Below are positions 28,948 to 37,335 of a stretch of 46,680 bases of DNA, in pieces. Source of the DNA: a bacterium (lineage in GTDB: Bacteria; Patescibacteriota; UBA1384; XYA2-FULL-43-10; JAKAMI01). The notes under the pieces are model-generated. The model was not told the DNA's origin and searched no databases. It was given only the letters and a program-made list of their open reading frames with translations. The stretch is taken from NCBI GenBank assembly GCA_021812945.1, contig JAKAMI010000005.1:1-46680 (forward strand). Reading direction: 5' to 3'. Position numbers and translations under genes: made by a program. The number at the start of each line of letters is the position of its first letter. The first letter of the stretch is position 1.

Positions 28948-29015
28948 TTACTCGTCGTCCCTGTAAAATACAATGTAAACAAAACTTTACACTTTGTCAA
29001 CAGTTCGACGAGTAA
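28948..29015 (-). promoter_or_regulatory. groESL promoter region with paired operators
   Basis: On the minus strand TTGACA (29000-28995), 17-nt spacer, TACATT (28977-28972). TTACTCGTCG at 29015-29006 and its exact complement at 28957-28948 flank the promoter, 48 bp apart. A second palindrome, TGTAAA-N6-TTTACA, fills the spacer and -10. This is not the CIRCE sequence (TTAGCACTC-N9-GAGTGCTAA), so a different heat-shock repressor would be needed. Confidence 0.65.
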
Positions 29016-29030
29016 CCACTCACTGTATTG

Positions 29031-29151
29031 TCATTTCGACATCCTTAAGCTTGTCGAAGGACGAGAAATCTCCTGATCCGCTATTGTATATCACGCAGGG
29101 GATTTCCCTGCCGGCAGGCAGGCAGGTCGCTCGATGACTCGCTCGAAATGA
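29031..29151. repeat. Dispersed repeat GTCATTTCGA...CTCGAAATGACA
   Basis: Terminal inverted words around internal CTTGTCGAAGGACGAG and TGACTCGCTCG. It belongs to the 11837-11893 family and lies between the groESL operators and the serine hydrolase. Confidence 0.65.
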
Positions 29152-29228
29152 CAGTGAGCGGTTACGTTGAATACGATTCGAACAAAATTAAAAAGTCTAA
29201 ACTGGGTCTACAAATCAAAAGGCACCAA

Positions 29229-30317
29229 ATGAGAGGGATCAGAAACTTTTCCAAAATCCATAGCATTCTGATAGTTTTGGCTGCTTTGCTTGTAGTGGCC
29301 ACGGTGGCCACGGCTTCCATACTTTATGTCAGATATCTGGGCATGCTGGATGCCAAAAAGCGCGCCGAAGCTATTCTGGAAATGTTCACCGACCAGATCT
29401 TTTTCAATGATCCAAGTAATCCGATGGTGACAAAGGTGGGTAATTCGACCGGTTTAGATACGGCCCCGAACGCGAGCTCGGTCTCGGACTCGAAGTCATC
29501 TCCGCCGTCCGCTCCGGCCTCAACCTCAGCCGACAAAAAAACAGAGGTCTCAAACTCCGTTTCTTCGTTGGAAAACAATCTGGCTCCGGAAGCGAATCCC
29601 GGGGCGAGCACCGTTCTTCTCTGGTCAAATGCACAGCAAGCGGTTCAGGACTATGTGAATCAGTTGAGCGGCATCGACTGGGCTGTCTCGGTCCGCAACG
29701 CCTCGACCGGAGATTTACTGCTGTCTGCCGGAGTCCCTGACAAGCCTTTTACAGCCGCTAGCACCACAAAATTGCTAACCGCCTGCGCATTTCTCCAGAA
29801 AGTGGAGCAGAAGCAGTATAGTCTGGACGATCAAATCGGCGCTTTCCCGGCCGACTTTCAGTTGCACGAATTGATCAATCAAAGCGACAACGACTCGTGG
29901 GCTTTGTTCAACAACCTGTTGGGTGGCGAGAACCTCGAAAATTACAGTCATTCTATCGGCGTCAACAGTTTCATCTACGATGGTAATTTTGTCAAACCCA
30001 GTGAAATGTCGCTCATGCTGAGCAAACTTTATCAGGGACAGTTGCTAAGTCCCGAACATACCAAACTCCTGTTGTCATATATGCAAAATACCGAGGAGGA
30101 ACGCTTTTTGCCGCCAAGTATTCCGGCGGGAGTCACGCTCTATCATAAAATCGGGCTGCTTGAAGGTCTGGTACACGACGTCGGCCTGGTCGATGATAAA
30201 GTTACGCCGCTGAGCGAAGCCTTTTATTCCGATGGTCACGGCAATCAAAACTACGACGATCGCGCGCTCAATTTTCACTCGATCGAAAATATTATTTTCA
30301 CGGAGGCTCCGAAGTGA
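29229..30317 (+). CDS. Membrane-anchored serine beta-lactamase-like hydrolase
   Basis: A 362-residue class A beta-lactamase-fold protein. It has an N-terminal anchor helix (about 12-35), a Ser/Pro-rich linker (about 75-125), then the SxxK motif STTK (in FTAASTTKLL near 180), SDN (QSDNDSW near 218) and a KIG in place of KTG (YHKIGLLEG near 307). It probably acts on cell-wall peptides or as a D-Ala hydrolase on the outside of the membrane. ATG 29229 is chosen for AAGG 7 nt upstream; the longer frame enters repeat DNA. It overlaps the next gene by 4 nt. Confidence 0.8.
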   Translation: MRGIRNFSKIHSILIVLAALLVVATVATASILYVRYLGMLDAKKRAEAILEMFTDQIFFNDPSNPMVTKVGNSTGLDTAPNASSVSDSKSSPPSAPASTSADKKTEVSNSVSSLENNLAPEANPGASTVLLWSNAQQAVQDYVNQLSGIDWAVSVRNASTGDLLLSAGVPDKPFTAASTTKLLTACAFLQKVEQKQYSLDDQIGAFPADFQLHELINQSDNDSWALFNNLLGGENLENYSHSIGVNSFIYDGNFVKPSEMSLMLSKLYQGQLLSPEHTKLLLSYMQNTEEERFLPPSIPAGVTLYHKIGLLEGLVHDVGLVDDKVTPLSEAFYSDGHGNQNYDDRALNFHSIENIIFTEAPK

Positions 30318-31018
30318 AGAAGTATCTTATCTTAGTCTGCGGTTTTCTAGCTCTAGTACCGATGATTTTTATCAATGTCGGTGTAAGTTCGGCTGTCGCA
30401 CCAACGTCTTTTTGTCAGAGCGCCGACCAACGAATTCAGGCGGTGATGGCCAAATCCGACAACGATCAGCGCAACAAATCCGGTACCTTGTCCGTAGTTG
30501 ACGACAAAAAACTCAGCGACCGGCGAAATGCCTGGCTAAAAGACGCCGATGCCCGTATTTCCAAACTGGAGCGTGATTCCAAAGGGCGAGCGCCACAAGC
30601 GATAGCGACATTTCGGACTAAATTTCATCAGGCCGTCGATAACAAACGCGCCGCCGAAAAATCGCTCAGAAAAGACTATGCAGACCAGCTCGGCAAGTTT
30701 ACTGCCGCCAATCAAGGCGCTTGGCTGAACAGCGTTAAGGTCCGCGATCAATCCTTGCTTGCCGTCGCTCAAGACGCTAAGCGCGCTTGCGCCAATAAAA
30801 GCGATAAAGACGCAAACATAAAAAATACTTACAATAGCAAGGTGCGTGCCGCCAATTTGTTATTCAAAAAAAATACCATCGGGAATCCTTCTGTCGGCGC
30901 GGATGCGATGCGCACCGCGACTGCAAACTATGAATCAAAACAACGACAGATCCAGACCGAATACATTGCCGAGGTGAAACGGGCCATGAGCGACCTTAGG
31001 CGAGCGTTTTCTATGTGA
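30314..31018 (+). CDS. Secreted helical protein of unknown function
   Basis: A 234-residue product with a clear signal peptide (MKKYLILVCGFLALVPMIF, about residues 1-27, cleavage likely after SSAVA). The mature part is rich in Lys, Asp, Arg and Ala, with heptad-like helices (e.g. RNAWLKDADARISKLERD), and two cysteines at about 34 and 158. The GTG start overlaps the previous stop (GTGA) and has GGAGG 7 nt upstream. Cotranscription suggests a partner of the hydrolase, perhaps a cell-envelope scaffold. I recognise no named family. Confidence 0.65.
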   Translation: MKKYLILVCGFLALVPMIFINVGVSSAVAPTSFCQSADQRIQAVMAKSDNDQRNKSGTLSVVDDKKLSDRRNAWLKDADARISKLERDSKGRAPQAIATFRTKFHQAVDNKRAAEKSLRKDYADQLGKFTAANQGAWLNSVKVRDQSLLAVAQDAKRACANKSDKDANIKNTYNSKVRAANLLFKKNTIGNPSVGADAMRTATANYESKQRQIQTEYIAEVKRAMSDLRRAFSM

Positions 31019-31116
31019 TAGTCGCCGTATTTTTAATTTTATATTTATCTGCAGTAAGATGCCAAGAGGCCGGAGCGATCGAAAATTTGATAATTCTGGT
31101 CTTTTTTATGTAGTTT

Positions 31117-31125
31117 TGATAATAT
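31117..31125 (+). promoter_or_regulatory. Extended -10 of leuS (leaderless)
   Basis: TGA-TAATAT (31117-31125) is followed by CTGATT... wording, 6 nt before the leuS ATG at 31132. The -35 is poor, as expected for extended -10 promoters. Confidence 0.6.
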
Positions 31126-31131
31126 CTGATT

Positions 31132-34100
31132 ATGGAAAAGTATGACCCGGCTCGGATCGAGCAAAAATGGCAGCAGATTTGGGACGAGAACGCCGACAAA
31201 TGGCGAGCTAAGGATTTCTCCGACAAACCCAAATTTTACACTCTTTTTGAATTCCCCTACCCCTCAGGGGATGGTCTTCATATGGGACACTTGCGCGGTC
31301 AGACGGCTGTCGATGTCTTTGCCCGCAAGAAGAGACTGGAAGGTTATAACGTTATGACTCCGATCGGTTGGGACTCTTTCGGTTTACCGACCGAGAACTA
31401 CGCCATCAAGTACAAAATCCAGCCCTCAGTGGCAACTAAGGAAAATATTGCCAAGATTACCAAGCAGGAGAAGATGCTGGGATATTTTCTCGACTGGGAC
31501 AGAGAAATCGATACCTCTGATCCCAAATATTATCGCTGGACTCAGTGGATCTTTTTGCAACTTTTCAAGCACGGACTAGCCTACAAAGCCGACATACCGA
31601 TAAACTGGTGTCCCAAAGACAAGATCGGTTTGGCCAACGAAGAAGTGATCGATGGCAGGTGCGAGCGATGCGGCGCTTTGGTTATCAAAAAGAAAGTCAG
31701 CCAATGGATGCTCCGCATCACTAAGTACGCAGATAAATTATTGGATGGATTGAAAGATCTTGATTTCCCCGAACGGGTCAAGACCCAGCAAATAAACTGG
31801 ATCGGTCGCTCAAAAGGCGCAAAAATCCGCTTTGACATAATTCCAACAGCCACCTCTGTCATTCCTGCGAAAGCAGGAATCCAGACCTCCGATTCAGACT
31901 GGATCCCGGGTCAAGCCCGGGATGACAATAACGGTAGACGGATTACTGATAACAAATTTCTTGAGGTCTTTACTACGCGGCCCGACACGCTATTTGGGGC
32001 GACTTTCATGGTGGTATCGCCGGAACATAATGTTATCTCAAATCTCAGACCTCAAATCTCAAACTTACATGAAGTCGATTCTTACATTGATCAAGCCAAG
32101 TGTAAATCTGACCTTGAAAGAACGGAGTTGAACAAAGATAAAACAGGCATTGAAATAAAGGGTATTAAGGCCGTAAACCCGATCAACGGGGAAGAAATTC
32201 CGATTTTTATTGCCGATTACGTACTGTCCACATACGGTACCGGCGCGATAATGGGTGTACCGGCCCACGACGAACGCGACTGGGAATTTGCCAAGAAGTA
32301 CGACCTCGAAATCAAGCAAGTCGTGGCTCCGTTTTATACCACTACGGCCGGAGAAGACGCAATAAGACCGGACAAAGAGACGGTTGAGCGAAAGATGATC
32401 TGCGCTATAGTCAAGCACTGGAAAGAAGATAAGATCTACTGCCTCAACTGGGAAAAGTTCGGCTGGCACTCATTTGTCCTCGGAGGAATTGATGACGGCG
32501 AAACAGCTGAGGAAGCGGCCAAGCGTGAAGTAATCGAAGAAACCGGTTACCAAAACATTGAATCAATCGAAAAGATCAGTATTGTGACTCACAATAATTT
32601 TTTTGCCCGTCATAGAGACGAAAACCGGTATTCAATATCTGAATGTTTTATTGTCACACTCGCCGATGGCTCGCACCATGAGCCCGAAATTGAACATACC
32701 AAAAATCATACAGGAGTTTGGAAGGATAGAAGAGAAATCAAATCATATCTGAATCAGCCAAGTAATAAATACTACTGGGATCAGTACGAAAACGGCGAGA
32801 CTGCTTTCGATGGTCATGGCATCATCATCAACTCGGGGGAGTTCAACGGACAAAAATCCGAGGATGCAATAAAAAATATTACCGATAAACTAACCGAAGA
32901 TGGGTCCGGTGAATCGTCGGTATCATACAAACTCAGGGACTGGGTTTTCTCTCGTCAGCATTATTGGGGAGAACCGATGCCAATAGTTTTTTGCCAAAAT
33001 TGCAAAAAACTTATCGAAAATTCTAAACTCGAAATCCCAAACTCTAATAAAATCCAAAATCAAAAGTTCAAAATTCAAAGTCATAATTTTACCCTGGGCG
33101 AGATTCAAAACCCTGGCTGGATTGCTCTAAATGATGATAATTTACCCCTCGTGCTTCCTAAAGTCAAACACTATGAGCCGACAGATGATGGAAAATCACC
33201 TCTCTCAAAGATGACGGATTGGGTCGATACCACCTGCCCCAAATGTGGCGGTCCCGCAATGCGCGAGACTGATACAATGCCAAACTGGGCCGGATCTAGC
33301 TGGTATTTTCTCGCTTACGCTTTAAATCAAAATTCAGATCTTAAATCTCAAAATATTGGTAATACATTTAAAGAAAAACAAAAAGAACTGGCCTACTGGA
33401 TGCCGGTTGATGTATACGAGGGCGGGATGGAGCATACCACGCTTCACCTTTTATACTCGCGTTTCTGGAATGAGTTTTTGTATGATATCGGCGTTGCGCC
33501 GGTCAAAGAGCCTTACGAAAAGAGGGTTCCGCACGGTATTATCTTGGCCTCAGACGGAAGGAAGATGTCTAAATCCATAGGTAATGTAGTTAGGCCGGAT
33601 GAAATTGTAAGCAAATACGGCGCAGATACAGCCCGAACTTATGTCATGTTTATGGGGCCGCACGACCAGACCCTGGCCTGGGACGATAAGGGCATATCCG
33701 GCGTCTGGCGTTTTTTCAAAAAGGTCTGGGAAAATATGCAAAAAGCTGAGGGCAGCGCAGATCCTAAAATCGAGAGTATACTCCAGCATCTGATCGTCGA
33801 CGTTTCAAGCGACATTGAACAGTTTCAGCTCAATACTCCGGTCGCCAAGCTGATGGAGTTTAACAATATACTATTGAAACAAAAAACCGTCTCGAATGAG
33901 ACTAAATCAGTTTTTCTGCGGCTCCTATACCCTTTTGCCCCGCATCTTTGCGAGGAGCTTTGGGAAATTAATAAATTTGACGATAATATTTACCTCTCAA
34001 ACTGGCCAAAACCGGACAAGTCCAAGATTAAAGACGAGAAGGTAAATATTGTCATTCAGATAAACTCAAAGAATCGAGATATTATCGAGGTTGAATCGGG

Positions 34101-34224
34101 TTTAGCCGACGACAAATTAACCGAGCAAGCCAAGTCTCGGCCGAAGATAAAGGCAATCCTTGACGGCAAATCGATATCAAAAACAATTATTGTCAAAAAC
34201 CGCCTGATCAATTTCGTCACTTGA
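31132..34224 (+). CDS. leuS: Leucyl-tRNA synthetase with an inserted Nudix domain
   Basis: A 1030-residue LeuRS (E. coli has 860). HIGH-type motif HMGH at 50-53, zinc-site CERCGALVIKKK near 182, editing domain with TTRPDTLFGATF near 282 and TYGTGAIMGVPAHDERD at 367-383 (Asp380), KMSKS at 811-815. Between about 400 and 545, inside the editing (CP1) domain, a full Nudix box is present: G451-x5-E457-x7-R465-E466-x2-E469-E470-x-G472. Repeat-derived inserts lie at about 243-266 (VIPAKAGIQ...) and 626-652. The enzyme charges tRNA-Leu; three tRNA-Leu genes are in the window. The start has no Shine-Dalgarno and probably a leaderless mRNA. Confidence 0.96.
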   Translation: MEKYDPARIEQKWQQIWDENADKWRAKDFSDKPKFYTLFEFPYPSGDGLHMGHLRGQTAVDVFARKKRLEGYNVMTPIGWDSFGLPTENYAIKYKIQPSVATKENIAKITKQEKMLGYFLDWDREIDTSDPKYYRWTQWIFLQLFKHGLAYKADIPINWCPKDKIGLANEEVIDGRCERCGALVIKKKVSQWMLRITKYADKLLDGLKDLDFPERVKTQQINWIGRSKGAKIRFDIIPTATSVIPAKAGIQTSDSDWIPGQARDDNNGRRITDNKFLEVFTTRPDTLFGATFMVVSPEHNVISNLRPQISNLHEVDSYIDQAKCKSDLERTELNKDKTGIEIKGIKAVNPINGEEIPIFIADYVLSTYGTGAIMGVPAHDERDWEFAKKYDLEIKQVVAPFYTTTAGEDAIRPDKETVERKMICAIVKHWKEDKIYCLNWEKFGWHSFVLGGIDDGETAEEAAKREVIEETGYQNIESIEKISIVTHNNFFARHRDENRYSISECFIVTLADGSHHEPEIEHTKNHTGVWKDRREIKSYLNQPSNKYYWDQYENGETAFDGHGIIINSGEFNGQKSEDAIKNITDKLTEDGSGESSVSYKLRDWVFSRQHYWGEPMPIVFCQNCKKLIENSKLEIPNSNKIQNQKFKIQSHNFTLGEIQNPGWIALNDDNLPLVLPKVKHYEPTDDGKSPLSKMTDWVDTTCPKCGGPAMRETDTMPNWAGSSWYFLAYALNQNSDLKSQNIGNTFKEKQKELAYWMPVDVYEGGMEHTTLHLLYSRFWNEFLYDIGVAPVKEPYEKRVPHGIILASDGRKMSKSIGNVVRPDEIVSKYGADTARTYVMFMGPHDQTLAWDDKGISGVWRFFKKVWENMQKAEGSADPKIESILQHLIVDVSSDIEQFQLNTPVAKLMEFNNILLKQKTVSNETKSVFLRLLYPFAPHLCEELWEINKFDDNIYLSNWPKPDKSKIKDEKVNIVIQINSKNRDIIEVESGLADDKLTEQAKSRPKIKAILDGKSISKTIIVKNRLINFVT
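31858..31927 (+). repeat. 70-bp palindromic repeat inside leuS
   Basis: GTCATTCCTGCGAAAGCAGG, then ATCCCGGGTCAAGCCCGGGAT and GACA, read in frame as VIPAKAGIQTSDSDWIPGQ and following. It is related to 24049-24105. Confidence 0.85.
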
Positions 34225-34231
34225 CCCTGTC

Positions 34232-34268
34232 ATTTCTACTGTCCACCCGGCGGGTGGACAGTAGAAAT
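34232..34268. repeat. 37-nt perfect palindrome between leuS and the DUF177 gene
   Basis: Exact 18-bp arms (34232-34249, 34251-34268) around one G. No T-tract follows on the plus strand. It ends 1 nt before the -35 of the next promoter, so it could be an operator or a terminator-like repeat. Confidence 0.75.
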
Positions 34269-34269
34269 C

Positions 34270-34298
34270 TTGATCGAAAGTCGTATTTGTGTTATTAA
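34270..34298 (+). promoter_or_regulatory. Promoter of the DUF177 gene (leaderless)
   Basis: TTGATC (34270-34275), 17-nt spacer ending in TGT (extended -10), TATTAA (34293-34298). The ATG at 34307 lies 8 nt further, so little or no leader is transcribed. Confidence 0.65.
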
Positions 34299-34306
34299 TA
34301 GATAGT

Positions 34307-34813
34307 ATGATCGCACTTTATTTAAAGGAAATATTTCTTAGTCCTGTCGGCGCGATTGCAAACGATGAGATCGAGTCGTCGTTTGTCTCGAAGAGTACCA
34401 AGGAACCGGGGACAAAAGTGGAGGTTCTTTTATCCGCCAAAATGAACCGGACAGAAAATGGCATTCTGATCGATCTTGGCGGCAGGCTTTCACTTTCGAC
34501 ACATTGCGATAGATGTTTGAAGAAAATTACCACCGGATATAATTTCAAATCCGATCTTGAAATCAAAAACCAAGACGTCGTCCATCTGAAAAATTATCAA
34601 TACCCTCTTGAGGAATTGTTGAATGAGCAAATACTGCTTAATCAGCCGATCAAGGAGCTTTGCCGAGATGATTGTAAAGGACTGTGTGCCAACTGCGGAA
34701 ACGACAACAATATTAAAAAGTGTGATTGTAAACCATTTATAGAGATTAATAGCCCATTTGTAGCCTTGAAGGGAAAAAAACATGGCCCAGCCGAAAAAAA
34801 GAACAAGCAATAG
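34307..34813 (+). CDS. yceD: DUF177/YceD-family protein upstream of L32
   Basis: A 168-residue protein with the family's cysteine pattern: CDRCLKKI near 66 and CRDDCKGLCANCG near 124, followed by CDC. YceD-type proteins are almost always found just before rpmF. In plants and bacteria they are linked to 23S rRNA accumulation. The last 32 nt overlap rpmF in another frame, so the two are translationally linked. The ATG at 34307 fits the leaderless promoter; a GTG at 34289 would overlap the promoter. Confidence 0.88.
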   Translation: MIALYLKEIFLSPVGAIANDEIESSFVSKSTKEPGTKVEVLLSAKMNRTENGILIDLGGRLSLSTHCDRCLKKITTGYNFKSDLEIKNQDVVHLKNYQYPLEELLNEQILLNQPIKELCRDDCKGLCANCGNDNNIKKCDCKPFIEINSPFVALKGKKHGPAEKKNKQ

Positions 34814-34955
34814 CCGAACCGGTAGCAGACGAAGCCAGATCAAGCTGGAAAAACCGGCTTTGATATTTTGTGATAAATGCCACCAAGCCAAAGTAAAGTA
34901 CCAAGTCTGCCCCAACTGCGGCACCTACCAAGGAAAGCAGATCATCAGTAAATAA
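34782..34955 (+). CDS. rpmF: 50S ribosomal protein L32
   Basis: A 57-residue basic protein (MAQPKKRTSNSRTGSRRSQ) with a zinc-ribbon CDKC...CPNC (Cys30, 33, 43, 46), exactly as in L32. It binds 23S rRNA near the exit-tunnel side of the subunit. It starts inside the DUF177 gene with AAGGGAAAAAAAC before the ATG. The usual partner plsX or fabH does not follow, which fits a genome without fatty-acid synthesis. Confidence 0.95.
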   Translation: MAQPKKRTSNSRTGSRRSQIKLEKPALIFCDKCHQAKVKYQVCPNCGTYQGKQIISK

Positions 34956-35080
34956 TGGCGTAGTGGCCTCCACTGATCAATGCCGTAGATCAGAACCGAT
35001 CGATTCTAGCGATGACAGCATTACTGCATTTGCAGTGTAAATCAGAGAGTAAAATCTGTGGTGAACGTATCAGCTGAATT
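34956..35080. repeat. CCACTGATCAATG/GATTTACACTG-type repeat before nusB
   Basis: Words CCACTGATCAA, CAGAACCGATCGATTC and AGTGTAAATCAGAG match the family at 12333-12453. No clear promoter is seen. Confidence 0.5.
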
Positions 35081-35494
35081 ATGAATAGACACCTTTCACG
35101 TCTGGTTGCGATGCAAACTTTGTACGAAATTGATTTTCGTTCCGGTTCTGACGTTGCCGAAATCAAGAATCGGAATATCCACGAGTTTGACGGTAATGTC
35201 GACGAGGAGTTCTACAATTTTGTGGTGGACGGCGTGTTAAAAAATCAGACTGAACTGGACAAAATTATCAGCGCGTCCGCTCCGGAATGGCCAATCGATC
35301 AGATCACCCCGATTGACCGGATAATCCTTGAGATCGCTATTTACGAGCTGAAATACGAGAAAGATGTCCCGCCCAAAGTGGCTATAGACGAATCTATCGA
35401 ACTGGCCAAACAGTTCGGCGCTGACAACAGTTCTAAGTTTATAAACGGAGTTTTGGGCACGGTTTACAAAACATTGTACCCGGAACAGAAGTAG
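35081..35494 (+). CDS. nusB: Transcription antitermination factor NusB
   Basis: A 137-residue all-helical protein. Conserved words include QTLYEIDF near 12, [20 protein letters not shown] near 71, [30 protein letters not shown] (region 97-128). NusB with S10 binds boxA of rRNA transcripts and prevents premature termination. It is followed after 103 nt by rnc, another rRNA-maturation gene. There is no Shine-Dalgarno before the ATG. Confidence 0.93.
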   Translation: MNRHLSRLVAMQTLYEIDFRSGSDVAEIKNRNIHEFDGNVDEEFYNFVVDGVLKNQTELDKIISASAPEWPIDQITPIDRIILEIAIYELKYEKDVPPKVAIDESIELAKQFGADNSSKFINGVLGTVYKTLYPEQK

Positions 35495-35523
35495 AGAACA
35501 TTATTTATTAATAAAGCTTATTC

Positions 35524-35571
35524 TTCGAACCTTAGTGAGAAATAGAGAAACAGTTCTCTCTAACGTTCGAA
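35524..35571 (+). promoter_or_regulatory. Long imperfect hairpin upstream of rnc, candidate RNase III target
   Basis: TTCGAAC, TTAG and GAGAA pair with TTCTC, CTAA and GTTCGAA, separated by single C-C and U-U mismatches, with a 12-nt loop: 16 pairs in a rod of 18 positions. It lies 26 nt before the rnc ATG. The E. coli rnc leader has a hairpin cut by RNase III to limit its own synthesis; this could serve the same purpose. Confidence 0.5.
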
Positions 35572-35597
35572 CGATAGCTCCGAAAATGGAGACTATT

Positions 35598-36296
35598 ATG
35601 GATCAAAAACTGGAAGGACTCGCCACTAAGCTTGGTCTAAAATTCAAAAATCCCGAGCTTCTAGAGAGGGTATTCATCCACCGCTCTTATTTAAATGAAA
35701 ATAAAAACCGCCAACTTGAGCACAACGAACGATTGGAATTTCTTGGAGACGCCGTGTTGGAACTGGCTGTCACGGAATATTTGTATCTACATTATAAACA
35801 TCCGGAAGGGGTTTTGACCAACTGGAGAAGCGCCATAGTTCGCGGCAAGTCGCTCTCGGACGAAGCCAAAAAACTGGAACTAGACATCCTTTTGATGACC
35901 AGTCGAGGCGAAGCCAAAAATACCGGCAAGGCCAAAGATTTACTGCTGGCCAACTGCTTCGAAGCTCTGATTGGCGCCATCTATATAGATCAGGGTTACA
36001 AAACCGCTTTTGACTTCGTTGAAAAGTACGTTATCTATAAACTTGACGATGTGATAAGCGGTGGCCAACATATAGACCCAAAAGGCCGTTTTCAGGAATT
36101 GGCTCAGGAGAAGTGGTCGATTACGCCATCATATACCGTAATAAGCGAAGCCGGCCCGGATCACAACAAACAATTCAAGGTCGGTCTTTACCTAAACGAT
36201 AAACTGATCTCGGAGGGAGAAGGTTCCTCAAAACAGACTGCCCAGGTCGAAGCCGCCAAAGCGGCCCTGGATATCTGGGAAACGATTGTCCTTTGA
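35598..36296 (+). CDS. rnc: Ribonuclease III
   Basis: A 232-residue RNase III: N-terminal endonuclease domain with the signature HNERLEFLGDAVLEL near 42 (catalytic Glu and Asp) and CFEALIGAIYID near 118, then a dsRNA-binding domain with DPKGRFQELAQ near 157 and GEGSSKQTAQVEAAKAAL near 210. It processes rRNA precursors and other double-stranded RNA. The start is fixed by GGAG 6 nt upstream of ATG 35598; longer frames run through the leader hairpin. Confidence 0.95.
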   Translation: MDQKLEGLATKLGLKFKNPELLERVFIHRSYLNENKNRQLEHNERLEFLGDAVLELAVTEYLYLHYKHPEGVLTNWRSAIVRGKSLSDEAKKLELDILLMTSRGEAKNTGKAKDLLLANCFEALIGAIYIDQGYKTAFDFVEKYVIYKLDDVISGGQHIDPKGRFQELAQEKWSITPSYTVISEAGPDHNKQFKVGLYLNDKLISEGEGSSKQTAQVEAAKAALDIWETIVL

Positions 36297-36316
36297 TCCT
36301 AAGTTACTTAAATGAC

Positions 36317-37252
36317 TTATTGGAATCGGTAGTTCTCAAATCCGTAGTCTAAAAGTTTTCTGGCCTCTAGGGCGGAAGCAGTGACATCATCGTAGTTTGT
36401 GTTTAGAATCACGGCGATCAAAGTGGTGCTGTTTCTTTTGGCGGCTCCGACCAAACAATGTCCGGCTTCAGGAATGTAACCTGTTTTAACTCCAATCGCT
36501 CCGGGATAATCGTAATCGTTGACTAAGCGATTGGAGTTTTTAAGATCATGATGTCGAGTCCCCTCAACATTGTCAACCGTAGTCTCAGCGGTACCGACTA
36601 TGGAGGCGAAAACAGAATTCTTTAGTGCGTATCTGGCAATTATCGACAAATCATAGGCCGATGAATAGCCATCCGGACTCAAACCGGCCGGATCAAGGTA
36701 ATGCGAATCTGCCATATTGAGCGAGGCGGCCTTTTTATTCATCAAATCGACGAAACCTTCGACGCCCCCGCTATAGTGCTCGGCTAGAGCGTAGGCGGCG
36801 TCGTTGCCCGATACTATCAACATACAATTCAAAAGATTACGAACCGTCATTTTCTCGCCGGCGATCAGGCGCGAATCCGAACCGATCTGAGCGGCGGCTT
36901 TCTGGGAAACCGTGACGACATCGTCAAGATTGTAATTTTCCAACGCCACGGATGCAGTCATAATCTTTGTTGTTGAAGCAATCGGGACTCTTGAGTGTTC
37001 ATGGCTTTTAGCTAATATTTCATTTGATTTTAGATCCATCAGAATATAGTTTTTTGCCAGCACTCCGGCCCTTAAGGCTTTATTTATGACGATCGGTTCC
37101 GAAGTTATCTCCGGATAAACGTTTTGCATCAGCGGTGTCGAGGTCGGATTGAAAATAATTGCCTCTTTTAAGGAATTATCAACCACCTGGTTGTTGATGT
37201 TTAATCCCAAAACATTTGAGATTAAGGAAAGTATAATTATCAATTTAGTCAT
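36317..37252 (-). CDS. D-alanyl-D-alanine carboxypeptidase (DacA/PBP5-like)
   Basis: A 311-residue exported serine peptidase with a signal peptide (MTKLIIILSLISNVLG, about 1-18). The motifs are SxxK in PIASTTKIMTASVAL (near 92), SGN in VSGNDAAYALAEH (near 146) and KTG in GVKTGYIPEAGH (near 253). It trims the terminal D-Ala from peptidoglycan stem peptides outside the membrane. There is no C-terminal amphipathic anchor as in PBP5. GGA lies 8 nt before the ATG. It is the last gene before a convergent junction with rnc (20-nt gap). Confidence 0.92.
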   Translation of the reverse strand: MTKLIIILSLISNVLGLNINNQVVDNSLKEAIIFNPTSTPLMQNVYPEITSEPIVINKALRAGVLAKNYILMDLKSNEILAKSHEHSRVPIASTTKIMTASVALENYNLDDVVTVSQKAAAQIGSDSRLIAGEKMTVRNLLNCMLIVSGNDAAYALAEHYSGGVEGFVDLMNKKAASLNMADSHYLDPAGLSPDGYSSAYDLSIIARYALKNSVFASIVGTAETTVDNVEGTRHHDLKNSNRLVNDYDYPGAIGVKTGYIPEAGHCLVGAAKRNSTTLIAVILNTNYDDVTASALEARKLLDYGFENYRFQ

Positions 37253-37269
37253 GAATATTTTCCAGTAAA

Positions 37270-37335
37270 CATGTCATCCTTAAGCTTGCGAAGGATTTAT
37301 TCTATAGGTGAGATTCTTCACTGCGTTCAGAATGA
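37270..37335. repeat. Dispersed repeat TGTCATCCTTAAGC...TTCAGAATGAC
   Basis: Belongs to the GTCATTCTGA family and lies between the carboxypeptidase and the pseudouridine synthase. Confidence 0.6.

Noticed and set aside
28930-29020. CIRCE/HrcA operator at groES
   Set aside because: No TTAGCACTC-N9-GAGTGCTAA match. The palindromes present have other sequences.
29148-29229. Longer start for the serine hydrolase at 29148
   Set aside because: The extra 27 residues begin inside a dispersed repeat and lack a Shine-Dalgarno, while ATG 29229 has AAGG at a suitable distance.
31922-32131. Frames overlapping leuS around the palindromic insert
   Set aside because: Shadows of the leuS frame created by the repeat. 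LeuRS motifs on both sides fix the real frame.
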